Shown: piece after piece, positions 15,723-25,982 of the stretch
Position numbering within the stretch: the stretch's first letter is position 1
Layout: each line of letters starts with the position of its first letter
Origin: RGIG3528 sp963649295
Lineage (GTDB): Bacteria; Bacillota; Clostridia; Lachnospirales; Lachnospiraceae
Reading direction: 5' to 3'
NCBI GenBank assembly: GCA_963649295.1
Contig: CAVJHK010000004.1
Span: 1-64,000, forward strand
Length of the DNA stretch: 64,000 nucleotides
Position numbers and translations under genes: made by a program
Notes under the pieces: model-generated
Told to the model about the DNA's origin: nothing
Seen by the model: only the letters and a program-made list of their open reading frames with translations
The model's database searches: none

Positions 15723-18599
15723 ATGAAGAAAAAGAATTTAATTATAACCGCATGCGTAATTGTCTTGGTTATCGGAATAATCATAATTAAACATTTTGCA
15801 TCGGACGATTCCGTGAATTTATCGACGGAGAGACTTACCGACACAACCTATGAAGAATCATATAACGACTATTTGTCGGAAAACGGTTATGCGGGAATTA
15901 TGGCAGAGGATACGATAAATGTCGATATATCCGTCTTTGCTTCCGACGAAAAAATGAATGCAGAATATACGGACGGATATCTTGTTACATCGGAAGAGGG
16001 AACGGTTACATTTTTCTTTGATGTCAAAGAAGCGGGATTTTATAACATGTGTGTTACTTATATGGCAATTCCCGGAACGACATCGGATATACAACGAAAA
16101 ATTTTGATAGACAACGAATTGTGTTATGATGCGCTCTCTCAAATTTTGTTTAAGCGTACATGGCAGGACAATGAAATAAAAGTAAAAAATGACAACGAAA
16201 TCAGACCGTCGGCCACGGAAATTTATGCGGACAGGACGGTTTACATAGAAGATTACGGAAGACGAAACGAGGCACCGCTATGTGTTTATCTTTCTGCGGG
16301 CGCACATGCGGTAACGCTTGAATCCGTAAAGGAATCGCTTGCCGTAAAGGAATTTTCTTTTAAGGCAAAGGAAGAAACAAAAGCATATTCAAGCGTAATC
16401 GAAGAATTAAAAAGCATTTATACGGTATACGATAAGGAAACTCTCAAAGGTGAAGCGGAAAGAGCGGACGGAATCACACTTTCGATTAAGAAAAGCAGCC
16501 GTTCGATTAACATAAACAAAAATTATTCGGATGCTGCGCTTTCACCTTATCATCCCTACAATATCGTTTACAACACGATAGGCGGAGATTCCTTTAAGAC
16601 ATCCGGAGATACGGTTACCTGGGAAGTTGATGTTCCGGAAACGGGACTTTATACAATTACGTTTAAGGGAAGACAATCCGAAAAGCGAGGTGTCACATCA
16701 TACAGAAGACTTTACGTAAACGACGTTGTGCCTTATCGGGAAGCAGAAAAAATTTCCTTTGATTATACGGGTGACATGACAAATTATACAATATCGGATG
16801 AATCCGGAAATCCGATGCTTTTTCTGTTTAATAAAGGGACAAATACGATAACTCTTGAAGTTGTGCTCGGGGACTTTGGGGCTGTGCTTACGGAAGTGGA
16901 AGAGAGCATGTACAACTTAAACCGCCTTTACTTAAAGGTTGTAACTCTTACAGGTACGGCACCGAGCGAATATATAGATTATGAAATAAGAAAAAAAGTG
17001 CCCGAGTTTGAAACGGTAATGAGTAATGAAGCGGAAAGACTTACCGCGTGCTTAAACGAAATGATTTATATAACTGGTGAAAAGGGCGAAAATACGGCGC
17101 TGCTTGAAAAAATGGCAATTGAAGCAGCGGAACTTTCACTTGATCCGGAAAGTGTCACAAAGGAGCTTTCGAGGTGGAAGAGCAACATTTCCGCGCTCGG
17201 AACGTGGGCGGTAAATATTTCGGAAATGCCGCTCGAAATAGATTCCGTTTATCTTTCGGGTGAAATGAGCGAAATCGAAAAGCCTACAGCGGGATTTTTT
17301 AAGAATGCATATTATGGTGTAGTGAGGTTTTTTGCATCATTTTTTGTAAAAACGGATGAAGTTACGAGTTCCGAAGATTATGATGCGGATGACGATGACG
17401 TGCTTACGGTATGGATGGTTTCGGCAGGCAAGGAGCAGGCGCAGATTCTTCAAAATATGATAGACGAGGAATTTATTCCGGAATACGACATACCCGTAAA
17501 ATTGCAGCTCATCCCTCTTGGTGTTGTGCTTCGTGCGGCACTTACGGGAAACGGACCGGATGTGCTTGTGGGGGTATCGCAGGGAACTCTTTCCGATTTT
17601 GCGATGAGAAATGCGCTTGTTGCTGTATCAGATCTTCCGGGATTTAATGAAGAAGCCGAAAGATTTTATGAAAGTGCGATTACGGGCGGCACATATATGG
17701 ACAAGGTATACGGACTTCCCGAAACCCAGACGTTCATGATGACCTTTTACAGGTCGGACGTCTTAAGTGAACTGGGGCTTAATGTTCCCAAAACATGGGA
17801 TGATATAAAAGAAATAATTCCGATACTTCAAAGAAACAATTATGATTTTTATATGCCGAAAACGGAAATATATTCGTCGATGGTATTTCAATACGGCGGC
17901 GATTATTATCTGGGAGAGGGCGTAAATTACGGCTCCGCCTCGGGACTTAAATCGGGCGTGGCAATGGAAGCGTTCAAAAATCTTACGGATTTCTTTACAT
18001 GTTACAAGCTTCAGGTGTCCGTTGATTTCACAAATCGTTTCAGAACGGGTGAAATGCCCATAGGAATCGCAAATTATACAACATATTGCAATCTCGAGAT
18101 TTTTGCACCCGAAATAAAAGGACTTTGGTCGTTTGCCGCTTTTCCGGGAACGGTAAAAGAAGACGGCACGATTGACAACACATTTGTGACGGACACTTCG
18201 CAAAGCGTAATTCTTTCGTCTTCCGACAAACAATCTGAGGCATGGGAATTTATAAAATGGTGGACGGGATCGGAGGCACAGTTAAATTATGCCACAACGA
18301 TAGAGTCTGTTATGGGAACGGCGGCAAGATATGCGGCTGCCGACAAATATGTTTTAAAGAATCTTCCGTGGAGCGCCGCAGAATACAGGGCGCTTTCCGC
18401 ACAACTGGAAAACACAAAAGGAATTCCCGCAGTGCCCGGAAGCTATATGACGGGCAGAATGGTAAGCTATGCGTTTGACGACGTTGTGGCAAATGATTCA
18501 AATCCCCGAGAAACGCTTTATTTAAACGTGAAAGCGATAGACAAGGAACTCATAAAGAAACGTACGGAATTCGGAATCGAAACGGAAGTTAACGAATAA
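15723..18599 (+). CDS. Membrane-anchored solute-binding protein fused to carbohydrate-binding-like domains
   Basis: This 958-residue protein starts with a short basic stretch and one hydrophobic helix (about 5-23) without a lipobox, so it is probably held by an uncleaved anchor. Residues about 40-220 and 230-410 look like two beta-sandwich modules (EEGTVTFFFDVKEAGFY and TVTWEVDVPETGLYTITF are matching strands) of the carbohydrate-binding kind. A helical linker follows. From about 555 to 945 there is a family 1 solute-binding domain (LTVWMVSAGKEQAQIL, VYGLPETQTFMMTFYRSDVL, SEAWEFIKWWTG). Similar long binding proteins occur beside DUF5696 and YIP1 genes in Clostridia and Paenibacillus. It lies next to a permease pair that probably receives its ligand. 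Confidence 0.75.
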   Translation: MKKKNLIITACVIVLVIGIIIIKHFASDDSVNLSTERLTDTTYEESYNDYLSENGYAGIMAEDTINVDISVFASDEKMNAEYTDGYLVTSEEGTVTFFFDVKEAGFYNMCVTYMAIPGTTSDIQRKILIDNELCYDALSQILFKRTWQDNEIKVKNDNEIRPSATEIYADRTVYIEDYGRRNEAPLCVYLSAGAHAVTLESVKESLAVKEFSFKAKEETKAYSSVIEELKSIYTVYDKETLKGEAERADGITLSIKKSSRSININKNYSDAALSPYHPYNIVYNTIGGDSFKTSGDTVTWEVDVPETGLYTITFKGRQSEKRGVTSYRRLYVNDVVPYREAEKISFDYTGDMTNYTISDESGNPMLFLFNKGTNTITLEVVLGDFGAVLTEVEESMYNLNRLYLKVVTLTGTAPSEYIDYEIRKKVPEFETVMSNEAERLTACLNEMIYITGEKGENTALLEKMAIEAAELSLDPESVTKELSRWKSNISALGTWAVNISEMPLEIDSVYLSGEMSEIEKPTAGFFKNAYYGVVRFFASFFVKTDEVTSSEDYDADDDDVLTVWMVSAGKEQAQILQNMIDEEFIPEYDIPVKLQLIPLGVVLRAALTGNGPDVLVGVSQGTLSDFAMRNALVAVSDLPGFNEEAERFYESAITGGTYMDKVYGLPETQTFMMTFYRSDVLSELGLNVPKTWDDIKEIIPILQRNNYDFYMPKTEIYSSMVFQYGGDYYLGEGVNYGSASGLKSGVAMEAFKNLTDFFTCYKLQVSVDFTNRFRTGEMPIGIANYTTYCNLEIFAPEIKGLWSFAAFPGTVKEDGTIDNTFVTDTSQSVILSSSDKQSEAWEFIKWWTGSEAQLNYATTIESVMGTAARYAAADKYVLKNLPWSAAEYRALSAQLENTKGIPAVPGSYMTGRMVSYAFDDVVANDSNPRETLYLNVKAIDKELIKKRTEFGIETEVNE

Positions 18600-18620
18600 A
18601 GAAACGAAAGGTGTTATAAG

Positions 18621-19523
18621 ATGAATAACCAAAAGGAAAGCTTTAAGGAAATATGGCATAAGCATAAAGACAAATACCTGATGATACTTCCGTTTGCCGT
18701 GATTTTTGTATTGTTTTCTCTTATACCGGTCATCGTTGCGATAGTTTTAAGTTTTACAAGCTTCAATATGGCTGAAATGCCGAAGTTTATCGGCTTTGAA
18801 AATTATATAAGCCTTATTGTGGATGACGACGTTTTTTTGACGGCGGTAAAAAATACTTTCGTGCTTGCGGTTGTTACGGGACCATTAAGTTACATATTGT
18901 GTTTTGTGCTCGCATGGCTCATAAATGAGCTTCCTCCCGTGCCGAGAGCCATACTTACGCTTATATTTTATGCTCCGTCGATATCGGGAAATGCTTATCT
19001 TGTATGGAAACTTATTTTTTCGTCGGACACCTACGGATACGCAAACGCATGGCTTTTGAAGCTCGGAATAATAAAGGATGCCGTTCTCTGGTTCGAAAAC
19101 GCTTCATATATCCTTCCGATTCTCATAATCGTGCAATTATGGCTGAGTCTCGGTGTGAGTTTTCTTTCGTTTATTGCGGGACTTCAAACGGTTGACAAAT
19201 CGCTTTATGAGGCGGCAAGCGTCGAGGGTGTCAAAAACCGCTGGCAGGAATTGTGGTATATCACGCTTCCTTCGATGAAGCCACAGCTTATGTTCGGTGC
19301 CGTAATGCAAATCACGAATTCGCTTTCGATTTCCGGAATTTCGATGGAGCTTGCCGGTTTTCCGTCCGTAAATTATGCCGGACATACGATTCTCACTCAC
19401 CTTCACGATTACGGCTATGTGAGATACGAGATGGGATACGCATGTACAATAGCTGTAATACTTTTCTTCATAATGATGCTTTGCAACGTGCTTGTTCAAA
19501 AGCTTTTGAGAAAGATCGGATGA
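18621..19523 (+). CDS. ABC transporter permease, MalF/UgpA type (pair 1)
   Basis: A 300-residue permease with six membrane segments. The EAA loop reads LYEAASVEGVKNRWQ near residue 195. A basic, polar N terminus precedes the first membrane helix. AAAGGTG lies upstream of the ATG, and the next permease begins four bases after its stop codon. With its partner it should form the channel for the ligand of the binding protein just upstream. Confidence 0.92.
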   Translation: MNNQKESFKEIWHKHKDKYLMILPFAVIFVLFSLIPVIVAIVLSFTSFNMAEMPKFIGFENYISLIVDDDVFLTAVKNTFVLAVVTGPLSYILCFVLAWLINELPPVPRAILTLIFYAPSISGNAYLVWKLIFSSDTYGYANAWLLKLGIIKDAVLWFENASYILPILIIVQLWLSLGVSFLSFIAGLQTVDKSLYEAASVEGVKNRWQELWYITLPSMKPQLMFGAVMQITNSLSISGISMELAGFPSVNYAGHTILTHLHDYGYVRYEMGYACTIAVILFFIMMLCNVLVQKLLRKIG

Positions 19524-19527
19524 TTTT

Positions 19528-20418
19528 ATGAAAAAAACAAACAAATTTAAAAGATACATAAAAGGGCGCAAGATAAGAAGAAGAAACAGAAGCCTCGGAG
19601 CAGACATAATGCTTACGCTGATCCTCGGAATATTCGGGGCGTTCAGTGCGCTTCCTCTTTTGAATATTGTTGCAAATGCGTTTAAGCCGATGAGCGAAAT
19701 ATTTTTGTTTCCGCCGAAGCTTATAACGGTTGAAAATCCGACGCTCAACAACTTTTTCGATCTCGGAAACATTATTGATGGCTTTGACATACCTTTTTCG
19801 AGATATGCGTTCAATACTCTTTTTATAACGGGTGTGGGAACCATAGGCACGGTGCTCCTCGGTTCAATGGCTGCCTTTCCGCTCGCAAAATACAAATTCC
19901 CCGGAGCAAAAGTGATGTCCGAAGTGATTGTTTATTCACTTATGTTTTCGGGCTCGGTCACACAGATTCCCGTATATTTTATCATGAGTAAGCTCGGATT
20001 TGTAAACACTTACCTGGCGATAATTTTACCCGCGATCGGCGGAACTCTCGGACTTTATCTCATGAAAAACTTTATGGTCCAGATACCCGACGAGATGATC
20101 GAAGCAGCAAAAATAGACGGAGCCACGGAAATGCAATTGTTCTTTAGGGTTGTGATGCCTCTTTGCAAGCCCGCCTGGATTACGCTCATCATTCTTTCGA
20201 TTCAGTCTCTTTGGGGAAACACGGGAGGTGAATTTATTTATTCGGAAGAGATAAAGCCCTTAAGCTACGTTTTGTCACAGATTACGTCATCGGGAATAGC
20301 GAGAAGCGGCGTATCGTCTGCAGTGTCTCTTATAATGCTTATCGTTCCCGTGACTGTGTTTATCGTATCTCAAAGCAATGTTATCGAAACCATGGCAACC
20401 TCCGGTATGAAAGGATGA
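19528..20418 (+). CDS. ABC transporter permease, MalG/UgpE type (pair 1)
   Basis: A 296-residue permease with six membrane segments and an EAA loop MIEAAKIDGATEMQLF near residue 190. Its C terminus ETMATSGMKG fits MalG-type proteins. The first 25 residues are strongly basic. It starts four bases after the upstream permease and its end overlaps or abuts the NHL/TPR gene. Confidence 0.92.
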   Translation: MKKTNKFKRYIKGRKIRRRNRSLGADIMLTLILGIFGAFSALPLLNIVANAFKPMSEIFLFPPKLITVENPTLNNFFDLGNIIDGFDIPFSRYAFNTLFITGVGTIGTVLLGSMAAFPLAKYKFPGAKVMSEVIVYSLMFSGSVTQIPVYFIMSKLGFVNTYLAIILPAIGGTLGLYLMKNFMVQIPDEMIEAAKIDGATEMQLFFRVVMPLCKPAWITLIILSIQSLWGNTGGEFIYSEEIKPLSYVLSQITSSGIARSGVSSAVSLIMLIVPVTVFIVSQSNVIETMATSGMKG

Positions 20419-20420
20419 TC

Positions 20421-21908
20421 ATGAAAAAAGTTTTAAAAATAAAATTAACGGTCGCATTTTTGATTTTGGGATTTCTTTTATTTTCGATTTCGGAAACAAA
20501 AATATATGCAGCCGACGGTTCGGCATATGAATATGAGGCATATATTTATGATTATTGGGGAAATTCACAGGATGTTCCGGCAGCTTTTAAGATAGCGACG
20601 ATAATAGATAACGATAACCTCACCGGATTTAATTTCGGAACGATTGACGATGTGAGCACGGCATCCGACGGCCGCATATTTGTTTCCGATAAAACAAGCA
20701 GCCGTGTAAACGTATTTAAAACAGACGGCACATTTGTAACCTCGATAAAGGTTTTAAAGGAAGGCGATGGGAAAATCGCGCTTAATCCCGACGGCAGTCA
20801 GGTGACGCTTTCTTCACCTACCGGCACATGGTTTCACGAAAAGAATAATGAGCTTTATATAGCGGATTCGGGAAACAAAAACGTATATGTGCTTGACGGA
20901 ACAACGTATTTTCTGATAAGGACGATTTCCGCACCAAAAAATATGACTGGTGTTACGGAATATGCGCCTTCAAAGATAACGGTCGACAACGCAGACAGAA
21001 TATATATAGTTGTTGCGTCAAGTTACGAGGGAATAGTGGAACTTGAACCGGACGGCAGATTTTCGGGATATTTTGGCGTAAACGAGCCGACCGTAAATCT
21101 TGTGCAGTATTTTTGGAAGTCGATAGCGACCGACGTTCAAAAGCAAAAAATGGGTAAGACTTATGCGCCCGGATTTACAAATGTTTCGCTTGATTCGGAA
21201 GGCTTTGTATATGCGGTTTCAAAGGAAACAAATGCCGAAAGCAAGATTTTCAGACTTAATTCAAACGGCGAAAACGTAATAAGAGCGGAAGGTCAGGCTT
21301 TAATCGGCGACCTTTATACGGGAGAGGGCGAAAGTGCGTTTATTGATGTTTCGGTGACGGATTACGGTGTGAGCGCGGTACTTGATTCTACAAGGGGCAG
21401 AATATTTTTATATGACTATGACGGTCAAATTCTTAATATTTTCGGCGGCTATGGATATTCAAAAGGTCAGTTTAAAAATCCGACGTCTCTTTCTTGGCTC
21501 GGAAACTACCTTGTTGTAACCGATTCCGATTTAAAATGCATTTATGTTCTTACTCCCACGGAATTCGGAAAAAATGCCTTAAAGGCAAGCGAAGAATATT
21601 ATTACGGCAGATGGGAAGCGGCAACGGAATATTTTAAGGAATGTATAAAATTAAACGCAAATTATGAAGTGGCATATGTGGGCGTCGGCAAAAATCTCCT
21701 CATGCAGGATAAATACGAAGAAGCAATGTATTATTTTAAGCTCGGAAATCAAAGGGAATATTATTCGAAGGCTTATGCGGGCTACAGAGGGGAAAAAATA
21801 AGAGAAAACTTTTATATAATTGCGATTGTGTTTGTGCTCCTTCTGGGATTGCTGATCGCAAGTGAAGTGAAATATCATAAAAAACAACCGAAGGGGGAGA
21901 AAGCATGA
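20421..21908 (+). CDS. Exported NHL-repeat and TPR protein, membrane-anchored
   Basis: About 495 residues. A signal peptide or anchor (about 5-30, ending IYAAD) is followed by an NHL-type beta-propeller (about 50-385) with repeated blades such as DGRIFVSDKTSSRVNVF and NADRIYIVV. Then come TPR-like helices (about 390-455; YYYGRWEAATEYFKE and DKYEEAMYYFKLG) and a C-terminal membrane helix with a basic tail. The ATG at 20421 fits the AAAGGA at 20409-20414 better than the earlier in-frame ATG at 20415. No catalytic residues are recognised. Its place between two permease pairs suggests a scaffold of the uptake complex (inference). Confidence 0.7.
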   Translation: MKKVLKIKLTVAFLILGFLLFSISETKIYAADGSAYEYEAYIYDYWGNSQDVPAAFKIATIIDNDNLTGFNFGTIDDVSTASDGRIFVSDKTSSRVNVFKTDGTFVTSIKVLKEGDGKIALNPDGSQVTLSSPTGTWFHEKNNELYIADSGNKNVYVLDGTTYFLIRTISAPKNMTGVTEYAPSKITVDNADRIYIVVASSYEGIVELEPDGRFSGYFGVNEPTVNLVQYFWKSIATDVQKQKMGKTYAPGFTNVSLDSEGFVYAVSKETNAESKIFRLNSNGENVIRAEGQALIGDLYTGEGESAFIDVSVTDYGVSAVLDSTRGRIFLYDYDGQILNIFGGYGYSKGQFKNPTSLSWLGNYLVVTDSDLKCIYVLTPTEFGKNALKASEEYYYGRWEAATEYFKECIKLNANYEVAYVGVGKNLLMQDKYEEAMYYFKLGNQREYYSKAYAGYRGEKIRENFYIIAIVFVLLLGLLIASEVKYHKKQPKGEKA

Positions 21909-22519
21909 ATAAAATAAAATATGCCGGACACTGTGTGTTTCATCCCTTTGACGGATTTTATGCGGCAAAGTACAGGCACATGGGAAGCAATGCGGTTTCG
22001 TTTTTATTTCTTTTCCTTTACGGAATCGTATGCTGCATCGATGTTCAGTATACGGGCTTCATAATGAACAATTATCATATTACGGAAATGAGTTCGATGA
22101 GGACGTTTATTTCCTCAATCACGATTTTCCTCTTGTTTTCTTTAAGCAACTGGACGGTTACCACGCTTTTTGACGGCAAGGGAAAATTAAATGACATATT
22201 TACGGTTACGACTTATTCGCTGATACCGGTCACAGTTACAAAAATTATTGTCATATTTTTAAGTAATTTTATTATTAAGGAAGAAGCGGCAATACTTTAT
22301 GCATTTTTGGCATTCGGCTGGGTATGGTTCGGATTTATGATGATTTCGGGACTTTGCACGATTCACGAATACGGACTTTTTAAAAATATGGTAACACTTT
22401 TTGCGACGGTTGCCGCAGCCGTAATAATTTTGTTTCTGCTTGTGCTTTTTATTTCGCTTGTTGAACAGATGATAAGCTTTTTCACCACATTTTTCGGTGA
22501 ACTCATGAGACGTATTTAG
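21905..22519 (+). CDS. YIP1-family membrane protein
   Basis: A 204-residue integral membrane protein with about five membrane segments. The start HPFDGFYAAKYRHMGS followed by a membrane helix, and the SLSNWTVTTLFDGKG segment, fit bacterial YIP1-family proteins. The start codon overlaps the stop of the NHL/TPR gene (ATGA). YIP1 genes next to DUF5696 and sugar-permease genes recur in Clostridia and Paenibacillus loci; a role in assembling the surface complex is inferred only from this. Confidence 0.7.
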   Translation: MNKIKYAGHCVFHPFDGFYAAKYRHMGSNAVSFLFLFLYGIVCCIDVQYTGFIMNNYHITEMSSMRTFISSITIFLLFSLSNWTVTTLFDGKGKLNDIFTVTTYSLIPVTVTKIIVIFLSNFIIKEEAAILYAFLAFGWVWFGFMMISGLCTIHEYGLFKNMVTLFATVAAAVIILFLLVLFISLVEQMISFFTTFFGELMRRI

Positions 22520-22527
22520 GAGACGGT

Positions 22528-25092
22528 ATGAAAAAAAGGATAATAATTTATACTGCTATACTTTTCGGAAGTGCTCTTTTTATATGCCTTTTGGTATTTG
22601 CGACAGGATTTTTCGGAATCAACAAGACAAAATATACATATGAAAGCGATTACCGGGTAACGGAGAATGGTGACATCGAAAAGAGCGCAGCGGATGTCGT
22701 AATTTCCGAAAGCGACAACAAGATTCTTTATATAAATCCGACGACAATGAACATAACGCTTTATGACAAAAATACGGAAAATAAAATTTACGGATTTTCG
22801 GAAAAAGCGGAAACGGAAGCGGATAAGTCTCTCTTAATCGTAAATTATGTGGGAGAAGACAATACGTTTCATGAATGGACATCTTATAAACAGGTTACGG
22901 AAAACGATTCGTTTACGCTTAAATATATTGAAAACGGCGTCCGTATAAGTATGGAATTTAATGAAGGCGCAAGCGAAAGATTTTATGAATATTTGCCGGA
23001 AAAAATGTCAATTGAACATTATGAGATGTTTGTAAACGGTCTTGTTACAGCGTCAGAAGACGGAAAAATCACTGAAAGCACGGCCAAAAAATATAAGCAA
23101 ACGCTTTCACTTGTTTACAAAAAGAGTAAAAAGGACAACTGCTACAATTGCACATATGTGGGAAATCCGCCTGTTTCCGCATGCAGGCAGTTAATCGAAA
23201 TGGCGGATATAGTGGGATATACAAAGGAAATGCTTCTTCTTGACGCCGAAACCTTCGGTTTTACGGTTGAGTTTGAAGAACCGGCGGTATTTGACATAAC
23301 GCTTGATATTTGTCTTGACGATGACGCCCTTGTTGCGGTAATTCCGGCCGATTTGATCGCAAGCGAAAACGATTATTATACGATCACAAATATCGAAGTT
23401 TTGCCGAATTTGGGCACTATCGACAAAAAAGACGTTACGGAAGGATATTTGCTTGTTCCGGACGGCTCCGGCGCGCTTATGAAAATGAACACTTATAACG
23501 CAAAGGTGCCGGATTATGTGAGAGCAGTTTACAATAACGATTGGTATAAGGATTACCGTTATATTCCGGAATACGAGACGGAGCTTATGATGCCGGTGTT
23601 CGGAATGATATATGACGAAGGCGCATTTTCTTCCTACGGAATAATGGGAATAATCGAGAGCGGAGCGGATTATGCATATATTGAGGCAATGCTTGCGGCA
23701 AGTGACGAAAATTCATCAGGAAGATTATTCAACAAGGTTTATGCGACATATGACGTGTCCCAATATGAATGGGTGCCTGTATTCGGAGAATTTGCGGATA
23801 ATACGAGCACATATCTTTCGATTTCCGAGCAAACAAAAGAAAATTTCTCGGTTCGTTATATGTTTTACGGCGAAAACGTAAGCTATTACAATATGGCACT
23901 CGATTACGGAGATTATATTTTTGGGGAAGAGTGTGCGGGTATTTACAATACGGAAGCAAAACTGTTTCTTGAATTTTACGGAACGGTATCGGTAACGGAG
24001 CGTATTGCCGGGATTCCCTACAACAGCCGTTATTCGATGACGGAATATACGGAAGTCTTAGGAGTTTTAAAGGATCTTCAAATAACAAATTGCAATGTTT
24101 CCTATCTCGGCGCATTTGACGGCGGAAAAAACAATATGCTGATGCGGCGCGGAAAACTTGAGAGTGAAAACGGCACCCGGGATGAATTTGATGAAATGTG
24201 TGAATATATTAAAAATTCGGAGTCAACGCTTTTCCTCGGGACCGATTTTATGAGAGTCTGGGATACAACGGGAAACGGATTTGTCAGAAAAGTGCATGCG
24301 GACAGCGATTATACCAAAAACACGTTTACGGTATACGGAACGGATACATCAAAAGGAAAAGCCGTGGAAAATAAGCTTACGTATATGATGTTAAAGCCCA
24401 CATATCTTCTTGATACGGTAAAGGATTTCTTAAAGAAAACCGATGCAAAAGATGCAAATTATTTTGTTGCGTCACTCGGAAGCGATTATTATGCGGATTA
24501 CGGAAGGAATTATATTTCGCCCACCGAAGCGCAGATGTATGTGGATGCGGCGCTTACGGAGCTTGCAAATTCTCACAAAACGGCACTTATGTCACCGAGA
24601 GCGGATAAGTTCAAATACGGAACAGTGCTTACGGATATCCCACGGAATTCATCCGAATATGCGGTATTTTATTGTACGATTCCGTTTATGCAGCTTGTGT
24701 TAAACGGAAGGACGGAATATACGGGAGTTACTGTAAACAATAATTCCATGGATTATGATTATTATGTGATGCAGGCTTTGGAAACCGGCTCGGAGCTTAA
24801 GTTTACGCTTACGGGAAAGAGCGTCGATATTCTTCGGGATACCGAATATTCGCATCTTTATTCGGTTGAATACGGCTTGATTTCCGACGATATGAAGAAA
24901 GCGATAAAGTCGTATACTGAGGCAATGAATGAAATCGGAACAACGTGCATTACAAATCATATGGTTTTGACGGAAAATATATTTTTGACGGAATATGAAA
25001 CACATGCAAAGCTTTACACAAACTATAACGGAATCGACGAAACAATAGACGGACTTACGATTCCGGCATACGGATATGTGGTGGTGAAGTGA
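22528..25092 (+). CDS. DUF5696-domain exported protein
   Basis: An 854-residue protein with an N-terminal hydrophobic helix (about 4-25) and a long extracytoplasmic part rich in Tyr, Asp and Glu. The segment VPDGSGALMKMN near residue 310 is typical of DUF5696 proteins, and the region around 500-750 could form a barrel-like fold similar to glycoside hydrolase-like domains. No catalytic pair can be assigned with confidence. GGAGA lies before the ATG, nine bases after YIP1. The domain family is known mainly from this kind of locus and has no established function to my knowledge. It may handle the glycan at the cell surface (inference). Confidence 0.7.
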   Translation: MKKRIIIYTAILFGSALFICLLVFATGFFGINKTKYTYESDYRVTENGDIEKSAADVVISESDNKILYINPTTMNITLYDKNTENKIYGFSEKAETEADKSLLIVNYVGEDNTFHEWTSYKQVTENDSFTLKYIENGVRISMEFNEGASERFYEYLPEKMSIEHYEMFVNGLVTASEDGKITESTAKKYKQTLSLVYKKSKKDNCYNCTYVGNPPVSACRQLIEMADIVGYTKEMLLLDAETFGFTVEFEEPAVFDITLDICLDDDALVAVIPADLIASENDYYTITNIEVLPNLGTIDKKDVTEGYLLVPDGSGALMKMNTYNAKVPDYVRAVYNNDWYKDYRYIPEYETELMMPVFGMIYDEGAFSSYGIMGIIESGADYAYIEAMLAASDENSSGRLFNKVYATYDVSQYEWVPVFGEFADNTSTYLSISEQTKENFSVRYMFYGENVSYYNMALDYGDYIFGEECAGIYNTEAKLFLEFYGTVSVTERIAGIPYNSRYSMTEYTEVLGVLKDLQITNCNVSYLGAFDGGKNNMLMRRGKLESENGTRDEFDEMCEYIKNSESTLFLGTDFMRVWDTTGNGFVRKVHADSDYTKNTFTVYGTDTSKGKAVENKLTYMMLKPTYLLDTVKDFLKKTDAKDANYFVASLGSDYYADYGRNYISPTEAQMYVDAALTELANSHKTALMSPRADKFKYGTVLTDIPRNSSEYAVFYCTIPFMQLVLNGRTEYTGVTVNNNSMDYDYYVMQALETGSELKFTLTGKSVDILRDTEYSHLYSVEYGLISDDMKKAIKSYTEAMNEIGTTCITNHMVLTENIFLTEYETHAKLYTNYNGIDETIDGLTIPAYGYVVVK

Positions 25093-25982
25093 TGAAAATA
25101 AAGTATAAAAACAAAAGAAAATTGTGCGGATTTATGTATACGGTTCCGTGGATTATCGGATTCGTGATGTTTTTTGCCGTACCTATCATAAAAACAATCC
25201 GGTGGTCGTTCAATACCGTCGGCGTCAACGACAACGGCGGAATGTCACTTAACTGGAACGGAATAAACAACTATATATCGCTTTTTACGGAACAGGTTGC
25301 GTCGGGCTCAAAGACATTTTTGCAGGTTTTTGTAAACGAAAACACAAATATGCTCATAAATGCGCCGATAATCGTTATTTTCAGCCTTTTTCTTGCAATA
25401 CTCGCAAATATGAAATTTAAAGGGCAGGGAATTGTGAGAACAATATTCTTTTTGCCCATAGTACTCGGTGTCGACGTAATTGCGGATCTGATTACGGTAT
25501 CGACGGGCGGAGACCTTGTAACAAGGGGCACGGGACTTTTTTCGCAGTCGCTTGCGACGGTGCTTTTGCTTCGCTATACTTCCGTGAGTCAGGATATAAT
25601 AATTACGATTACGAGCTATGTGGACAATATTTTTGAACTCATATCCGAGGCGGGCGTGCAAACGCTTATTTACCTTGCCGGACTTCAGTCCATAAGCCCG
25701 AGCCTCTATGAAGTGGCAAAGATAGAAGGCGCAACCGCCTATGAATCCTTTTGGAAGGTTACAATTCCGATGATCGGGAATATCACGATGTTTGTTGTGA
25801 TTTATACGGTCGTGGATCTGTTTCTGGAGTCGTCGATTGCGTCAGAAGTATACAGATTTGCATTTACTAAGAGCAGGATAGGAATTGCGTCGGCGTTGTC
25901 CGTAGTTTATATGTTTAATGTTCTTTTGTGCCTCGCAATCATACTTCTTGTCGCAAGAAAGGCGGTGAAGAAGGATGTTTAG
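25092..25982 (+). CDS. ABC transporter permease, MalF type (pair 2)
   Basis: A 296-residue permease with six membrane segments and EAA loop LYEVAKIEGATAYESF near residue 210. The ATG at 25092 shares a base with the preceding stop (TGATG), pointing to translational coupling. Together with the next gene it forms a second channel in the same cluster, separate in sequence from pair 1. Confidence 0.9.
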   Translation: MKIKYKNKRKLCGFMYTVPWIIGFVMFFAVPIIKTIRWSFNTVGVNDNGGMSLNWNGINNYISLFTEQVASGSKTFLQVFVNENTNMLINAPIIVIFSLFLAILANMKFKGQGIVRTIFFLPIVLGVDVIADLITVSTGGDLVTRGTGLFSQSLATVLLLRYTSVSQDIIITITSYVDNIFELISEAGVQTLIYLAGLQSISPSLYEVAKIEGATAYESFWKVTIPMIGNITMFVVIYTVVDLFLESSIASEVYRFAFTKSRIGIASALSVVYMFNVLLCLAIILLVARKAVKKDV

